Positions 32,595 through 45,653 of a stretch of DNA of 64,000 bases are shown here, in pieces. The DNA lies in contig VDMD01000009.1 in the NCBI GenBank assembly GCA_007026445.1, forward strand, positions 682,001 through 746,000. The letters are read 5' to 3'. The DNA is from Schizophyllum amplum. Its lineage: Eukaryota > Basidiomycota > Agaricomycetes > Agaricales > Schizophyllaceae. The notes beneath the pieces were generated by a model that was not told the DNA's origin, ran no database searches, and was given only the letters and a program-made list of their open reading frames with translations. The translations under genes were made by a program, and so were the position numbers. The stretch's first letter is position 1; every line of letters starts with the position of its first letter.

Positions 32595-34435
32595 ATGAAC
32601 GCGGCGGCGACATGTAGACGACTCGCGCGACGGCCGCCCCCGGCGACGGCGCTCACCCACGTCCGCCGCTATGCCTCGCGTCCGGCCACCCCGACCGGGG
32701 GCAGGCAGCCCACCACCGTCGCCGGCCGCGGGCACGTCACGAAAATGAAGACGGCGGCGGCCCCGAAGCACGCGCCGCAGCGCGCACAACACCCCGAGAG
32801 CGTCCGGACGGCGCCCAGCAAGACCGAGGTTGCGCAGGCGGCGACGAGGCGCGCAGGCGAGGCGTCATCCGTAGCCGGCATAGAGGCCCCGCGCGGGAAG
32901 GGGGAGAGCGTCGAGGACATCCTGCGGCGGTGGCAGGAGCTCCAGCCGCGCGCCGGGGGAGGAGCGAGTCTTGCGCAGGTGCTGCGGCAGGCTAACGCGA
33001 CGCGGCGCGCGGCGGGGCAGGCGCAGGAGAAGGCGAAGACGGACTCGATGGAGTACGAGGACCGCGTCGCGAGCCTGCTCGACCAGATCGAGTATATGAC
33101 GAACGCCGGGCACGACCCCTTCGCCGGCGACCTGGGCACCATGGACGTGCTGATCCCCGTGCGCGCGGGCAGTCTGATGTCAAAGTTGGGCTGGGACACC
33201 ATAGCGGACAACGTCCGGAATCATCTCAAGAGCGCGAGTAGTATGATGTCCTTGATGAGCAAGTCGCCAAGCTCCTTGACTTTTGACGCGCCCCGCCGCC
33301 CGTTTCTCTCGAGCTGGTCACGGCCGGGCTGGCTGGGTGGCTCCCCGGAGACCGCAAAGCTACGGCAGCTCGGGCTACAGGAGCCCTGGAAGCAGTCGCA
33401 AGACCAATCGCAAGCGGGCACCGTCGCGCAAATCAACACGGATGGGTCGGTCGTACCCCTCCCTCGCGCACCGCCGCGCGCCCCCTCCCTCTGGCGCCGC
33501 TTCACGCGCTACTTCCACCCCTGGTTCTCTGGCGTGCGATCACCCTGGCTCGCGGGGATGACCCGGGAGATGGAAGCCGCATACGTCGAGACGCTGCGTG
33601 CCGCCGCTGCGTGAGTGTAGTCCGGCGGTTCCTCTCACCACCTCATGCTCACGAAACCTTTGCGCAGGGGTGACAACGACACCGTCCGCAAGTACACCTG
33701 CCACAAATACCAGGAGACCGCACTCAAGCTGCGCGATTTGCTACGTGAGCGGCAGCTATGTATACCCCCATGACTCCCCCTAAATTCTCGTTATCCTGTC
33801 TGCAGCGCAGGCCAGGGTACACATATTCACCCTGCATGCCTTCGAGCGCCCCACGCAGATTTTGTCTATTCGCGCACATGAGGTGAGCCACCGCTTCTTG
33901 TTGTCGCAGTCAGCACTTTTGCCGCCCAGCCAGCGCCTGGCAATACTGCTCGTTTTGCTGTCTATCCATCTTCACTACACATGCTAATGGTCATGCCTTT
34001 CAGATGTACATCGCGAGCAAGCCTCCCAAGCACGGCGACCGGTTCATGATCCAGGCGCTTGCCAAGGTTGATTCGTGGCAGGTCAGTAGGCGGTCTTTAT
34101 TTTCTCGTTCTTACCGCCTTCTCGCTCGCAAGTCGGTCATACTCATATCTGACCTTTCTTTCTTACAGTCTATTGAGTCTTACGACGGCAAGGGATATCC
34201 CTTACATCTCACCGAGGCGCAGAAGCAGGAGTTTGGTACCATCCAGCCTGGTGAGTGTCTGCACCTATTCTTCACTTGCACGCAACTGAGTCATCCTCCT
34301 CCAGGCCGCCGTTATCCTGCCATCCCTCGCCGTGTGACCGAGTATCTCGTCTTCGAGCGCAAGAACTGGCAGGACATGCCATGGGCGGTGCGCGAAGAGA
34401 CGTGGGTACCGAAGGGCGCGGTGGAGAAGGTGTAA
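32595..34435 (+). CDS. mL45-like / Tim44-domain mitochondrial protein
   Basis: The N-terminus is strongly Arg/Ala-rich without acidic residues (MNAAATCRRLARRPPPATAL), a mitochondrial presequence. After a long first exon to about 33610, short exons encode the conserved block AAYVETLRAAA, DNDTVRKYTCHKYQETAL, VHIFTLHAFERPTQILSIR, MIQALAKVDSWQSIESYDGK, RVTEYLVFERKNWQDMPW and a final VREETWVPKGAVEKV. This pattern matches the Tim44-like fold of mitochondrial ribosomal protein mL45 and its yeast relative Mba1, which tether ribosomes to the inner membrane for co-translational insertion. The N-terminal 200 residues are low-complexity and poorly conserved. mL45 is favoured over Tim44 because no Tim44 N-domain is visible. 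Confidence 0.78.
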
Positions 34436-34895
34436 GACGGGCAGTGGAGTCATTCATTCAGATGGACCCAGCCATCCTTCAGGAGTGCCGGACGCGAGCC
34501 GGTCGTGTCAACGCAGACGCCCTGCTGGCCCGCCCGCTCGATGCAGTGCGATGTCGATTACTCTCACTATAGCCTGGTACATTACACGTCTATCTGCATA
34601 ATAGGCAGGCAATGCTACTTGCATCACCACTCGTCCGCACGTAAGACTGGATTGCGACGATGGGCATGGGAACCAGGTGCTGTGTATGCGTGTTTGGCAC
34701 GCGCCTCGCATTGGGAAAAGCCAGTGCGCGTCTCTTTCTTTTCGACATATCCTCCGTCGCCACCACTGCCGCCAAAGCTTTCCCCGAGCCCGAACAGATT
34801 CCGTATACCGCCCCGCGCGCGCCAACGAACGAATCCCATTTTATCGATCGTCTACTAAACCCGCGGATACCATCGACTTTTCACACAACCCAGAA
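34436..34895. other. Intergenic region upstream of DHH1
   Basis: 460 bp between two co-directional genes. It holds the DHH1 promoter; no coding frame is supported. Confidence 0.5.
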
Positions 34896-36421
34896 ATGTC
34901 CCAAGCAACATCCTCATCAGCCACCCCGTGCGTGTGCTTTACTGCCCCCGACTGCGTAAACTAACAGACAACCCCCAGCACCAACAATGATTGGAAAGCT
35001 GGGCTACGCGCCCCACCAAAAGACATGCGACCACAGACGGAGGACGTGACAGCGACTAAGGGCACCGAATTCGAGGACATGTACCTCCGACGCGAGCTCC
35101 TCATGGGTATCTTCGAAGCCGGCTTCGAAAAGCCGTCACCCATCCAGGAAGAGGCGATCCCCAAAGCGCTCCAGCGGCGCGACGTCCTTGCACGTGCGAA
35201 AAACGGCACAGGCAAGACCGCCGCCTTCGTCATCCCCACCCTCCAACAAGTCGACCCCACGGAGAACAAGATCCAGGCGCTGCTGCTCGTCCCCACGCGC
35301 GAGCTCGCGCTCCAAACGAGTCAGGTTTGCAAGACGCTCGGCAAACACATGGGCATCCAGGTCATGGTGACAACCGGAGGCACAACGCTGAAGGACGATA
35401 TTCTGCGTCTGAGCGAGACCGTGCACGTACTTGTCGGCACACCCGGGCGTATCCTCGATCTCGCGGGCAAGAACGTCGCGGACCTCAGCCACTGCCCGGT
35501 CTTTGTGATGGACGAGGCGGATAAGCTGCTCTCGCCCGAGTTCGCGCCCGTCATGGAGCAGCTGCTATCATATCTGCCCGCCGACAGGCAGGTCATGCTT
35601 TTCAGCGCGACCTTCCCGATGATAGTGAAGGATTTCAAGGTGTGTAGCTATCACGAGCCGCGAAATGTCACTCACAGTTGTACAGGAGAAGCACATGAAG
35701 ACGCCCTATGAGATCAACCTCATGGAGGAATTGACATTGCGGGGTGTTACCCAATATTACGCCTACGTCGAGGAGAGACAAAAGGTCCACTGCCTCAACA
35801 CCCTGTTCTCCAAAGTGTGTAGCCTCCTTTACGCTCGTTCCAATAATCTCAATCGATCGCCAGCTGCAAATCAACCAATCCATCATCTTCTGCAATTCCA
35901 CGAACCGCGTCGAGCTCCTGGCGAAGAAGATCACAGAACTCGGCTACTCCTGTTTTTACTCGCACGCCAAGATGCTGCAATCCCACCGCAACCGCGTCTT
36001 CCATGACTTCCGCAATGGCCAGTGCCGCAACCTCGTCTGCTCCGACCTCCTCACCCGCGGCATCGACATTCAGGCCGTCAACGTCGTCATCAACTTCGAC
36101 TTCCCCAAGAACTCCGAGACCTACCTTCACCGCATCGGCCGCAGTGGGCGCTTCGGGCACCTAGGCCTCGCTATCAACCTCGTCACGTACGAGGATAGGT
36201 TCAACCTGTACAAGATCGAGCAGGAGCTCGGCACGGAGATCTCTCCCATACCGCCGGCGATTGACCGGGGGTTGTATGTTGCGCCGAGCGCTGGCGGGGA
36301 CGACCAGCAGCAGAAGCGGGCGCAGGCGGGCGCCAACGGCGCACAGCGCAACGGGGCCCCGCAGCAGCAGCGGGCACCCCAGCGTGCCCCCATCCCCGCC
36401 GGCAGCGGCGCGGCAAGATGA
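34896..36421 (+). CDS. DHH1: DEAD-box RNA helicase Dhh1 (DDX6 family)
   Basis: This is a cytoplasmic helicase of mRNA decapping, translational repression and P-bodies. The short first exon (34896-34928, [11 protein letters not shown]) joins [10 protein letters not shown]. All motifs are present: Q motif [11 protein letters not shown], motif [11 protein letters not shown], Ia PTRELALQ, Ib TPGR, II DEAD ([13 protein letters not shown]), III SAT, IV IIFCNST, V TRGIDIQ and [10 protein letters not shown]. The segments [19 protein letters not shown] and [20 protein letters not shown] are characteristic of Dhh1/DDX6. Two further introns lie near 35640 and 35815. The C-terminus is Gln/Ala-rich low complexity ending SGAAR, typical of the fungal proteins. 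Confidence 0.96.
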
Positions 36422-37192
36422 GCGCGGTAAGCGTGCGCGCACAGAGGGCAGTAAGAAGAGGAGAAGGAGGAGGCGTCCACCTGCCAGCCGCGACTCCAGT
36501 CACCATGTTCACCAGCCACCAAATCCACCAGCAATCACACCACACGAACCAACCACCGCGTAAACCAGCCACCAGCCCCCCACCGCTCACCCATATCCGA
36601 CGAATCTGCTCCCTATGGGACTCACGCTTTCTCTCTGCTTTCGCATGACCTGGTATCCAACGCTCGCATAATAGATCGTTCACGGTTCCAAGCATCTTCT
36701 CCGCGTGCCGTAGGCGCGTATGTCGCTATTGTAGGCGCGCATGTGTCGAGGCGCGGTATTGTATTATTTACGCATGTTTTCTTTTTTTCCCCTCACTTGG
36801 CGTGTTTGTTCCCCCACCTCGACGACGAGAGCGTTTATGTCGTGCTACTTACCACTTTCTTCTTTGCTGGCTGGCTGTTCGATCTGCTGGTCGATTTTCG
36901 GTGACTGTACCGACGCTTGGTGACTGAATGAGGGTGAGGCGGGGTGGCAGAGGGAAGAGGGAGGAGGGAGGCGGAGTGAATCGGATACTTTACTATGCTA
37001 TCCTTGTAGCAGAGTACATGCATCATGATTCTTTCAAGCAGGACATTGCCCACGGGCACCGCAAGCAGATTGCTGTAACGAACTTCAACTCAGCAAGCAT
37101 GTCGCCCTAAATCGAACAAGTACCACGTGATCGAGAACAATGCGATCAATTTTTTGGACTTTGCCATTGTACTTTCTCTTCCCACCTCCGAG
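36422..37192. other. Intergenic region between DHH1 and KRE33
   Basis: It contains the DHH1 3' region and the KRE33 promoter, with a T-rich run near 36780. No supported gene. Confidence 0.5.
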
Positions 37193-40100
37193 ATGCGCAA
37201 ACAGCTTGACCCACGAATACCTATCCTGATCAACAACAATGTCAAGAAGAATCATCGATCCTTCATTGTCTTGGTCGGTGACAAGGGCAGGGACCAGGTG
37301 CATGACATGCTATGCGCGGGGGAACATGTCTAATAACGCTTTCAGATCGTGAACTTGCACTTTCTGCTCTCGCAAGCGCGCGTTTCTGCTAGGCCTTCCG
37401 TGCTATGGTGCTACAAGAAGGAGCTCGGCTTTACCAGTCACCGCAAGAAGCGCGAGGCCAAGATCAAGCGGGACGTGAAGAGCGGACGGCGCGAACCCAA
37501 TGAGCAGAACCCCTTCGAGATCTTCGTCACCGTCACCGACATCCGGTACACGTACTACAAGGAATCCCACAAGATTCTCGGTAACACCTACGGCATGTGT
37601 GTGCTGCAGGACTTCGAGGCGATCACGCCGAACCTGCTCGCGCGGACGATCGAGACGGTCGAGGGAGGGGGGCTCGTCGTGCTCCTCCTCAAGACCATGA
37701 GCTCTCTCAGGCAGCTGTATAACATGACCATGGATGTGCACGCTCGGTACCGCACGGCCTCGCACGATGCGGTCTCCCCGCGCTTCAACGAACGCTTCAT
37801 CCTCTCACTGGGCTCCTGCGACGACTGTCTCTTCCTCGACGACGAGCTGAACGTGTTGCCCATCTCACGCGGGAAGGACATTGCCCCCGTCGAAGCCAAT
37901 GAGCTACCGAAGCCGCAGACGAGCGAGCTGAAGGAGCTGGCGGAAAGCCTCGCCGATACGAAGCCGGCGGACGCGTTGGTACCGTTGGCGCGGACGGTTG
38001 ATCAGGCGCAAGCGATTCTCACGTTCATCGACGCGATATCATCGAAGACGTTGTCTTCGACCGTGTCTTTGACGGCGTCGCGTGGGCGGGGGAAGTCTGC
38101 TGCGCTGGGTCTGTCGATAGCCGCCGCTCTGTCGTTCGGGTACAGCAATATATTCGTAACAAGTCCGACACCGGAGAACTTGAAGACGCTGTTTGAGTTC
38201 ATCTTCAAGGGAATGGATGCCCTGGGGTATGAGGAACATTTGGACTACGATATCATGCAGAGCACGAACCCAGATTGGGGGAAGGCAATTGTGAGAGTCA
38301 ATGTCTTCAAGGGACATCGGCAAACCATACAAGTGTGTCGTCTACCATCTTGGAAGCAGCATGTACTCATCTCAAACCGTAGTACATTCAACCCGAAGAC
38401 GCACACGTCCTGGGCCAGGCGGAGCTCGTCATCATCGACGAGGCTGCCGCTATTCCCCTCCCTCTCGTCCGAAACCTCATTGGTCCCTACCTCGTCTTCC
38501 TCGCATCCACCATCAATGGCTACGAGGGCACCGGCCGCTCCCTCTCGTTGAAGCTCATTCAGCAGCTCCGAGAGAGCACCCGGTCCACCCCTTCCGGACC
38601 CCCGAACACCGTCTCAAAGGACGACGCCGCCCCCGCACCTACCAAAAAGAAAGCCGCTGCCGCCCCTGCTCCCGTAAAAACACGCTCGCTCCGCGAAGTC
38701 AAGCTCACCACTCCCATCCGTTATGGCACAGGCGACAAAATCGAGCGCTGGCTCAACCAACTACTCTGCCTTGACTGCACCTCGAGCGCGCCCTCCGCCG
38801 CTGCACAAGCGCAGGGGACGCCTCACCCGTCAACATGTCCGCTCTTCCGCGTATCGCGCGACACGTTGTTCTCGTACCACCCGGCGTCTGAGCTTTTCCT
38901 GCAGCGCATGATGTCGCTCTACGTCTCATCGCACTACAAGAACCAGCCGAACGACCTGCAGCTACTATCAGACGCGCCCGCGCACGAGCTATTCGTCCTG
39001 CTACCGCCGATCAAGGACGACGAGCGGTATCTGCCGGAGCCGATCGTCGTGATCCAGGTCGCGTTGGAAGGTGGTGTGCGACGGGGCGTTGGGCAGGAGG
39101 AGCTGCGCCGCGGCGCTGTCGCTGGAGAGGGCGGAGAGGGCGACGACAGGAATTGGCGGTCCGGCGGTGATTTGATACCCTGGATCGTGAGCAGTCAGTT
39201 CCAGGAAGCGGGCTTTGGGCGGCGGCTGAGTGGTGCGCGCATCGTGCGCATCGCCGTCAGCCCCGACTACGCCAGTGTACGTCTCTGCACTGTCTGAAAG
39301 CGCATTTGTCCTGACAGGCGTTTATGCAGATGGGTTACGGATCCCGCGCGCTGCAGGCGCTATCCCAATTCTACAGCGGCGAGCTCTACGACTATACGAA
39401 GGCCTCTGGACCTGACGACTCGGCTATGCAGGAGGATGGCGGCATCGCCGTAGGTGTTCAGTCAGCCTTATCGCCTTCTCAGCTGACCCGCTGTCTAGCC
39501 CAGCACGTCTCTGCTTACAGAGTCCGCACCCACGGTGCGCAATGTGTCTTCAATGCCACCGTTGCTCCAGAGATTGGAGGAAGTCAAGCCGCATACGTTG
39601 GACTGGCTCGGCGTCTCATACGGTTTGACTGGGCAGCTGTTGCGGTATGCTTCTTCTGCAAAGTCAAGACGGCGAGGTGCTGATTGCTTTCGACAGGTTC
39701 TGGAAGCGCGCCGGCTATGTACCAATCTACATCAGGCAGACGACCAGCGACTTGACGGGCGAGCATACGTGCGTCATGATCAAGTCGCTGAGCACTGCAG
39801 ATAATGGTGGCGATTGGGTCGTTGAATTCGCCAAGGGTGCGTGTCGATGACTTCACTCCACGGCTGCCTGCAGCCGCTGACCCCGTCATAGACTTCCGCC
39901 GGCGTTTCCTGAGTCTGCTATCGTTCCCGAGATTCCGCGACTGGACGAGCGTCACCTCGTTAAGCGTCCTCGAGGCGGTGGAGTCGGGTGTCAAGAAGGG
40001 CGGCCAGACTCTATGTATGTGGATTATGTAGCTGTGTCCGCTCTCATGCTCACTGATCCTTACAGCAGGCGACGTGCTCACGGCTGGTGACCTGGCGCAT

Positions 40101-40939
40101 CACTTGACGCCGTACGACGTCAAGCGCTTGGAGTCGTACGCGAACAATATGCTGGACTTCCATGTCATCATGGACATGATGCCAACTATCGCGAGCATGT
40201 ATTTTGCGGGCAAGTTCGGTGCAAACGATAACGGGGATGGTGAGAGGGTTTCATGTGCGAGGTGTTAATGTCAGTGGCTGACTCCGTGCAGGCGATGCGG
40301 TGGAGAAGGCTGTCAAGCTCAGCGCGGCGCAAAGTGCGATCTTGCTCGCGCTCGGCCTGCAGCGCAAGACTATAGAAGATGTCGAGGTATGTCGCAAGCT
40401 ATCTCCGCCACATCTGGTCGGGCGCTCAAGACTCTTTCAGCGCGAGTTGCAACTGCCAGTCTCGCAATCACTGGCGCTCTTCAACAAAGTCATTCGTAAA
40501 ATCTGCAAGCGCATCAGCGACGTTCGGAAAGAGGGTATCGTCGCAACTGCTACAGATCTACCTTCGGAGACCGCACGTATAACCCTTGTGCCCGGCGAGG
40601 TCGTCCGTGAGATGGAGGAGGAGCTTGACGAGGCGGGCGACGAGGAGCGCGCACGTCGACGGGAGATGATCAGCTCCCTCGACCTGAAAAAGTGAGTGGT
40701 GGTTACTGGGCGTGCGTGTCTCTCCATCGGCGCATGCTCTAGATGACAGTGCTAACGCTTGTGCGCCTAGGTTTGCCATCACACAAGAAGCCATCGAGGG
40801 CGCAGAGATTGGTGCTCGCGGCATCGTCAGCGTCAAGGTCGCTAAGGACGTCGGGCACAAGCGCAAGGCGGACGTGGAGGACGCGCCCCAGCAAAAGGAC
40901 AAGGCAAAACGGAGACCGTCGAAGAAGGCCAAGCAGTAG
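37193..40939 (+). CDS. KRE33: RNA cytidine acetyltransferase (Kre33 / NAT10)
   Basis: This nucleolar ATP-dependent enzyme makes N4-acetylcytidine in 18S rRNA and tRNA and is required for small-subunit biogenesis. The start ATG at 37193 (MRKQLDPRIPILINNNVKKN) matches the conserved family start. After one 5' intron, the TmcA-like N-domain reads RPSVLWCYKKELGFTSHRKK and GNTYGMCVLQDFEAITPNLL. The helicase-like ATPase P-loop is TASRGRGKSAALGL, with LVIIDEAAAIPLPLV downstream. The GNAT domain includes RIVRIAVSPDYAS and MGYGSRALQALSQFYSGEL. The C-terminal RNA-binding part has HTLDWLGVSYGLT and WKRAGYVPIYIRQT. The tail is Lys-rich (KRRPSKKAKQ), consistent with nucleolar targeting. About nine introns are needed. 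Confidence 0.96.
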
Positions 40940-41365
40940 ACTTCTTTTGCTCGTTCTCAGTTGCATTGCCATGGACGGTTGTAATCACTACTAATTAGTA
41001 TACATTTAGACCGCTTGACGCTAGTTGAAGGCTCTCCGGGTTCTGGCTTGAACCCCGTGAGCCCGTTGATCGCCTCTCTGCTGATCGTCTCCATTACACA
41101 AGCGCTGTCTCGGCGTAAGACGCATGGTCAGTGTATGATGCAGGGCCATCGTCGTTCAACTTCAAGGTCATCTGAGGATATCACGTGACCCTTCTGCCGC
41201 GCATGTGATTTCGGGACCGCTCACGGCGGTCACGGTATTCGATCAAGCTTTTTACACGTTGCCGCCACCTGGCACCTACCTAGTCGGCAACGCTCTCTGA
41301 ACGCTCTTGAACTTGTCTCGCTCGTGCATATTCTAGTTTTCGAAGCTTTTCTTTCTCGCACGACA
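40940..41365. other. Intergenic region upstream of the F-box gene
   Basis: 426 bp between co-directional genes, containing the F-box gene promoter. Nothing else is visible. Confidence 0.5.
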
Positions 41366-43085
41366 ATGAGCCGCCGTTCCTATCCGTGGACGGGTCTCGA
41401 ACAACAGGCCGCCGCGCTCGTCAACCACGATCTGCTGCGCTCTGGATGGGCACCTTCGCATGAAGACGTGACGAGATTGCGAAAGACGGCGGAGGACCTT
41501 AGACTTAGCCTTCCTTCTCTGGACGAGGAATTCTCAAAAGAGCTCGCAAAGATACGGAGGATGAAGAAGGCGATACGACGGGCGAAAGGTCGTTTAAACG
41601 CGCTCTCTCAACAGAAGACACGCATGACAGACCAAGCCAGGTTATGCACAGCGGCGGCAGCGGCACCCATTCGACGATTGCCGGTCGAGATTTTAGCCGA
41701 CATCTTCGACATGGTGCTCGACAGCATCGGATGCTTCACTCGAAGTGGCCTGCACAGTCTATCTGCCGTTTGCTATGTTTGGCGATTGATCGTGCAGTCA
41801 ACGCCACAACTTTGGGCACGTATCTCACTGGACTGGTGGAGCCATGAAAACTTGGGAATTGCCTACGAGCGCCCGAATGACCCTTTCATTCGCGCGCAGC
41901 TACGATGGTCCGCTGCGGTGCCTCTCAAAATTCGTATTCGGGTCGGAGGCGGTTGTGACTCTGAAGCGCGGCTCAGCGACTCATGGAGGAATGTTTGCGA
42001 ACATTCGCGACGCTGGAAAGACGTTGCGATCAGTCTATACTCCTCGAATTCGACATTTGGGGATCAAATTCCACTCCTCGCCTTACCCTTACTCGAGGAC
42101 CTGGCTGTGTACGATCACGGATCTAATATGCCGCCGTTCAAAGCTTTCGCAGATGCGCCCAACCTCTCCTATTTCTACATCAGAACCGCGTCTTCTGCGC
42201 CGTGGGAAGCGCCGTGGTCCACATGGAAGACTCTGTCGCAGCTTCACCTGCAGCGTGCTACCTCTCTGAACTGCTTTCGTACGCTGCAAGAGCTTGGATT
42301 GACGTTGACGACACTGACGATAAACGTGACGGAGGTCTTTTTCGTCGCGCAACATCAGGCCGAGCCTCCCAGGACGCCTATCGAGCTCCCCTTGCTGGAA
42401 AGATTGCGTATCATTGGCGATCACGCGCTGCGCCAAGTTTGCCCTTTGCTATTAGTGCCCTCCATGCAGCGCCTGACACTAGACGTGCTATGGGAAGGCC
42501 TCGACGGCCACGTCGACGTCCTTCGCATGGTACATCAATCCTCGGCTACCATCACAACGCTCGTCATCGCGAACTGTAGCGCTCCCTCGAACTCCTTCAC
42601 GTCTCTGCTCGAGGGTCTGCCGACCGTGACCGAGCTTGTACTGATGGCGTCACACAACAAGCACTCCAGTTTGACGGAGAATTTCTTCGCCAGGCTGACG
42701 CCATCTGTCGAGAACCCGAACTGTCCCCTTCCCAATCTGCAATGTCTTTCGGTTTCTATATCAGTGCTCAAGGACGCAGAAGATCTTCCATACAACAGTC
42801 TTCTGCAGATGCTTCGAGGGTTACGACAAGAAGAGACGGTTGTTCATGGACGGAAATATCCGGCATTGAAGCAGCGTTCCATAACGCGTGATATAGGCGA
42901 CGATCTATTGTATGTTTTCTGCAGACTTTGATCTGCTTCGTATTCTGACATCTATATGCAGCGCCGATCCTGATAGCGATGCTGAAGACGATGAATATGT
43001 GCCAGGCGAGGTTGACGATGACGATGACACCGAGTATTCGCTGGATGCGTCTGCGGATGGGCTGCAAAATGAAGACGACAATTAA
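41366..43085 (+). CDS. F-box-like protein with leucine-rich region
   Basis: This is one of the large Agaricomycete F-box family, expected to recruit substrates to SCF ubiquitin ligases. The start ATG is at 41366 (MSRRSYPWTGLEQQAA). A short coiled coil (LDEEFSKELAKIRRMKKAIR) precedes the F-box: APIRRLPVEILADIFDMV and SLSAVCYVWRLIVQSTPQLW. Irregular leucine-rich repeats fill the rest (for example LSQLHLQRATSLNCFRTL, TTLVIANCSAPS). One intron near the 3' end (donor GTATGT at 42911, acceptor CAG) joins ...GDDLLF to an acidic tail rich in Asp/Glu ending LQNEDDN. The target is unknown. Confidence 0.88.
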
Positions 43086-45653
43086 AGATCGCACCGATCG
43101 ATATGGGCTAATGTCTCGCGATATACGGTTGCTCGCAGCAGCTAACGTTAAGGCACTTGTCATGTCGATGGCGCTTGGTATATCATTCCGAGTCATCATG
43201 ATAATATGTTGCAATCGAGATCACGCGAACTTACATCCCCAAATTGACACTGCGCTGCCTTCCCGTGTATCCATATTATCCATATGTATAGTTCTCTTAC
43301 GGTGGGTCACGAGTGGAAGGGCTACATTGGCATAGACATTGACAAGAAGAGTGTTCAACTTTGCAAGCACGTGCACGCGCACGGTCCGGTGTTCCGCACA
43401 TCGGGATTCTGAACGCGTCGCCGTCCCATTGCCCAACTTCTGACTCGAACCTTCATGAGCTCCTGAAGGCCTGGCGGACCACCTGCGGACCACCAGACCG
43501 CTTCTACTCTCCTTCCCATCTTTGCCTCTTCTCTCAGACGCTCTGGTATATCTCTCGACGACAAGCGCGCCTGCCACGACTTTTTCCACTCGTTGCACTT
43601 CATCGGGCGCAAGCTATGCAATTACCCTCGAGTCTGGCGCCATTCTGCTCGTCTTTCTCCTGGACTCGCAACACAACAAGGCAGACTTGTATCTCTGCAG
43701 GTGAACGTATGGATCTGGGGGCGAAAACATGTATCGCGTGCTTCGGGGCCTCTGAACAACTGCGTGACTCGGGAGGGCAGCTGCCGATGCACAGGCGCAT
43801 GCACTCTTTGCAGTTGCATATTTCTATATGTACGTGATACTCAAGTATTGCCCTACTCCTGGGGCAACAAGCTAAGATCTGATGTCCATATCCTTCAGCG
43901 AACCCCCACATGCCGGCCTATTCCTCCACCTGTGTTCCGCTGTTCTGTTTTGACTCATGGGCCAGCCAAGCTTGGACGAATCGCAACTGCAGGCCAAGAG
44001 CTTCTATACAAATCTGTACGCGCCGTACATCCGCATCGTCGCGCATACATCGACCCGGATACGCGCATACACCCACCTGGTCGCGTATATATCGGTTTTC
44101 TACACGCGCATACACATACGCCAACATAATTCTCATCGGTCGGTCGTCGACGTTTCTTTGTTCTTGATGTCTGCGGTCTATATCGTCAAGCGCCCGACCC
44201 GCCTCATCAACTGTACAGAGATGCGGCTTCCTCTTCTGCGTTTTGGCTAGTTCGACGAACCTCTTCGTTCACAGCTGACGCCTACACAAATCTATGCAAC
44301 CAAGCCTTCATGACAGACGGAATGTGGCGGTCTTTCCGAATGGTGCCAATGCTCCTTATTCACCATATGCATCGCTTACGAAGGTAGGGCCGTATCTTTC
44401 CAAGCCAAAGGATCCCTACGCCACACCTAGCTTGGCCGAAACGACCCATCGAGATTGATAAGGGTGAGCGTTGTCCTATCTAGTATCTGCCCGTTCGTGA
44501 GTCGAGTGGCTGTGAGTCGTGATACAGAGACCTTGACGAGAACTGACGCAAACAGTGATGCAGGTACGCCATCAGCGAGATGAGGAGAAGAAGAAAGAAT
44601 ATGGGTGTCCCTGGATCGCTCGGATCTTATGCAAGAGGACTCCAGAGGATCGACATACCTCGGAGATGGCGAGCATGGAACAAGAACCCACGCGCGACTT
44701 GCAAGATAGCGGAGTGGCGAACCTACTACCGAGCGTGTCCGGAGCCACCGTGGATTCACACAATCATGGAGGGCAGCTGCATACGGGCTCTGTACCTTTC
44801 AAGATGATGACTACAAGGACCTGCAGAACTCGAGCGCGAGAACGGGCTCCGGGCCGGTATCCCGACGGACACGGAGCCTGGAGGATCCTGGGCAAGTGTC
44901 CCCGAAAGAATCTCGCTGATACCTGCTAGGCTTGGGTTGCAAAGGGTTGCGACAGAAGCGCCGAGGCTTTTGCTGAGCTAAACCGGCGTCAGTCAAAGCT
45001 CGACACAACGCGCCGCTTTCAGCACCGTTGACGCGGCTGGAACTCGCTCGAAGGCAAATGGTAGAGGAAGGGCTGGAAGGGTTATATGCATGTTGGTCTT
45101 CCGGTTCGTGACCGCGTCCCTGCTGTGTTCCTGTTCAACGATCGAATACAGCAGACCCGGAGGTCGCACCACGCGATGCGGGGGCAAAATACCGCCGCGC
45201 TGCCCGCGTTTGAAAGCGAGGTGCGTCCACGCCGCGTTCCGCGTGGTGCACAGGGCTCCCGACGGACCCAATTGCATCCACGTTGTACATCCGCCCCAAG
45301 ACGCATGGCGCGTAATATCCGGACAGTGTACGACCTCGACCTGCACCAGCGCCTCCAGCCCTCCCAAGAGCGCTTTGAATGGCACTCGGACCGTGCACAC
45401 GACCTGTCTACGGCGCAAACACGGCATGAAGTGGCAGCACGCGGTCGCTTCTGCCTTATCGTCCAACCATTCGCAAGACGTTACGGACCATCCAGGCTAA
45501 CCTTATCTATTCAAAACCAAATGGGTACAACGGGGCGAGTACCTGAGCGCTCCGCTTGGCATCATGCTGTTGGTGCATGCGGGGCGTATAAAGTGCGCCG
45601 TTAAGAAGTTCGGCTCGGTGGTGCTTCTTTCCCAGACCTCATCGTCGCCCGCG
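43086..45653. other. 2.6-kb stretch without a recognisable gene
   Basis: Several open frames lie on both strands, but none shows a domain or splices convincingly. The best candidate is a plus frame around 44560-44790 (reading DEEKKKEYGCPWIARILCKR), which would need a frame change to reach a polar tail near 44800-44910. It could be the C-terminus of a receptor-like gene whose upstream exons I cannot read, or a pseudogene. The promoter of the peptide transporter must be at the right end. Confidence 0.4.

Noticed and set aside
43086..45653. Possible seven-pass receptor (including a mating-type receptor) between the F-box and transporter genes
   Set aside because: I could not find consecutive membrane segments or in-frame exons, and no pheromone precursor with a CaaX end was seen.
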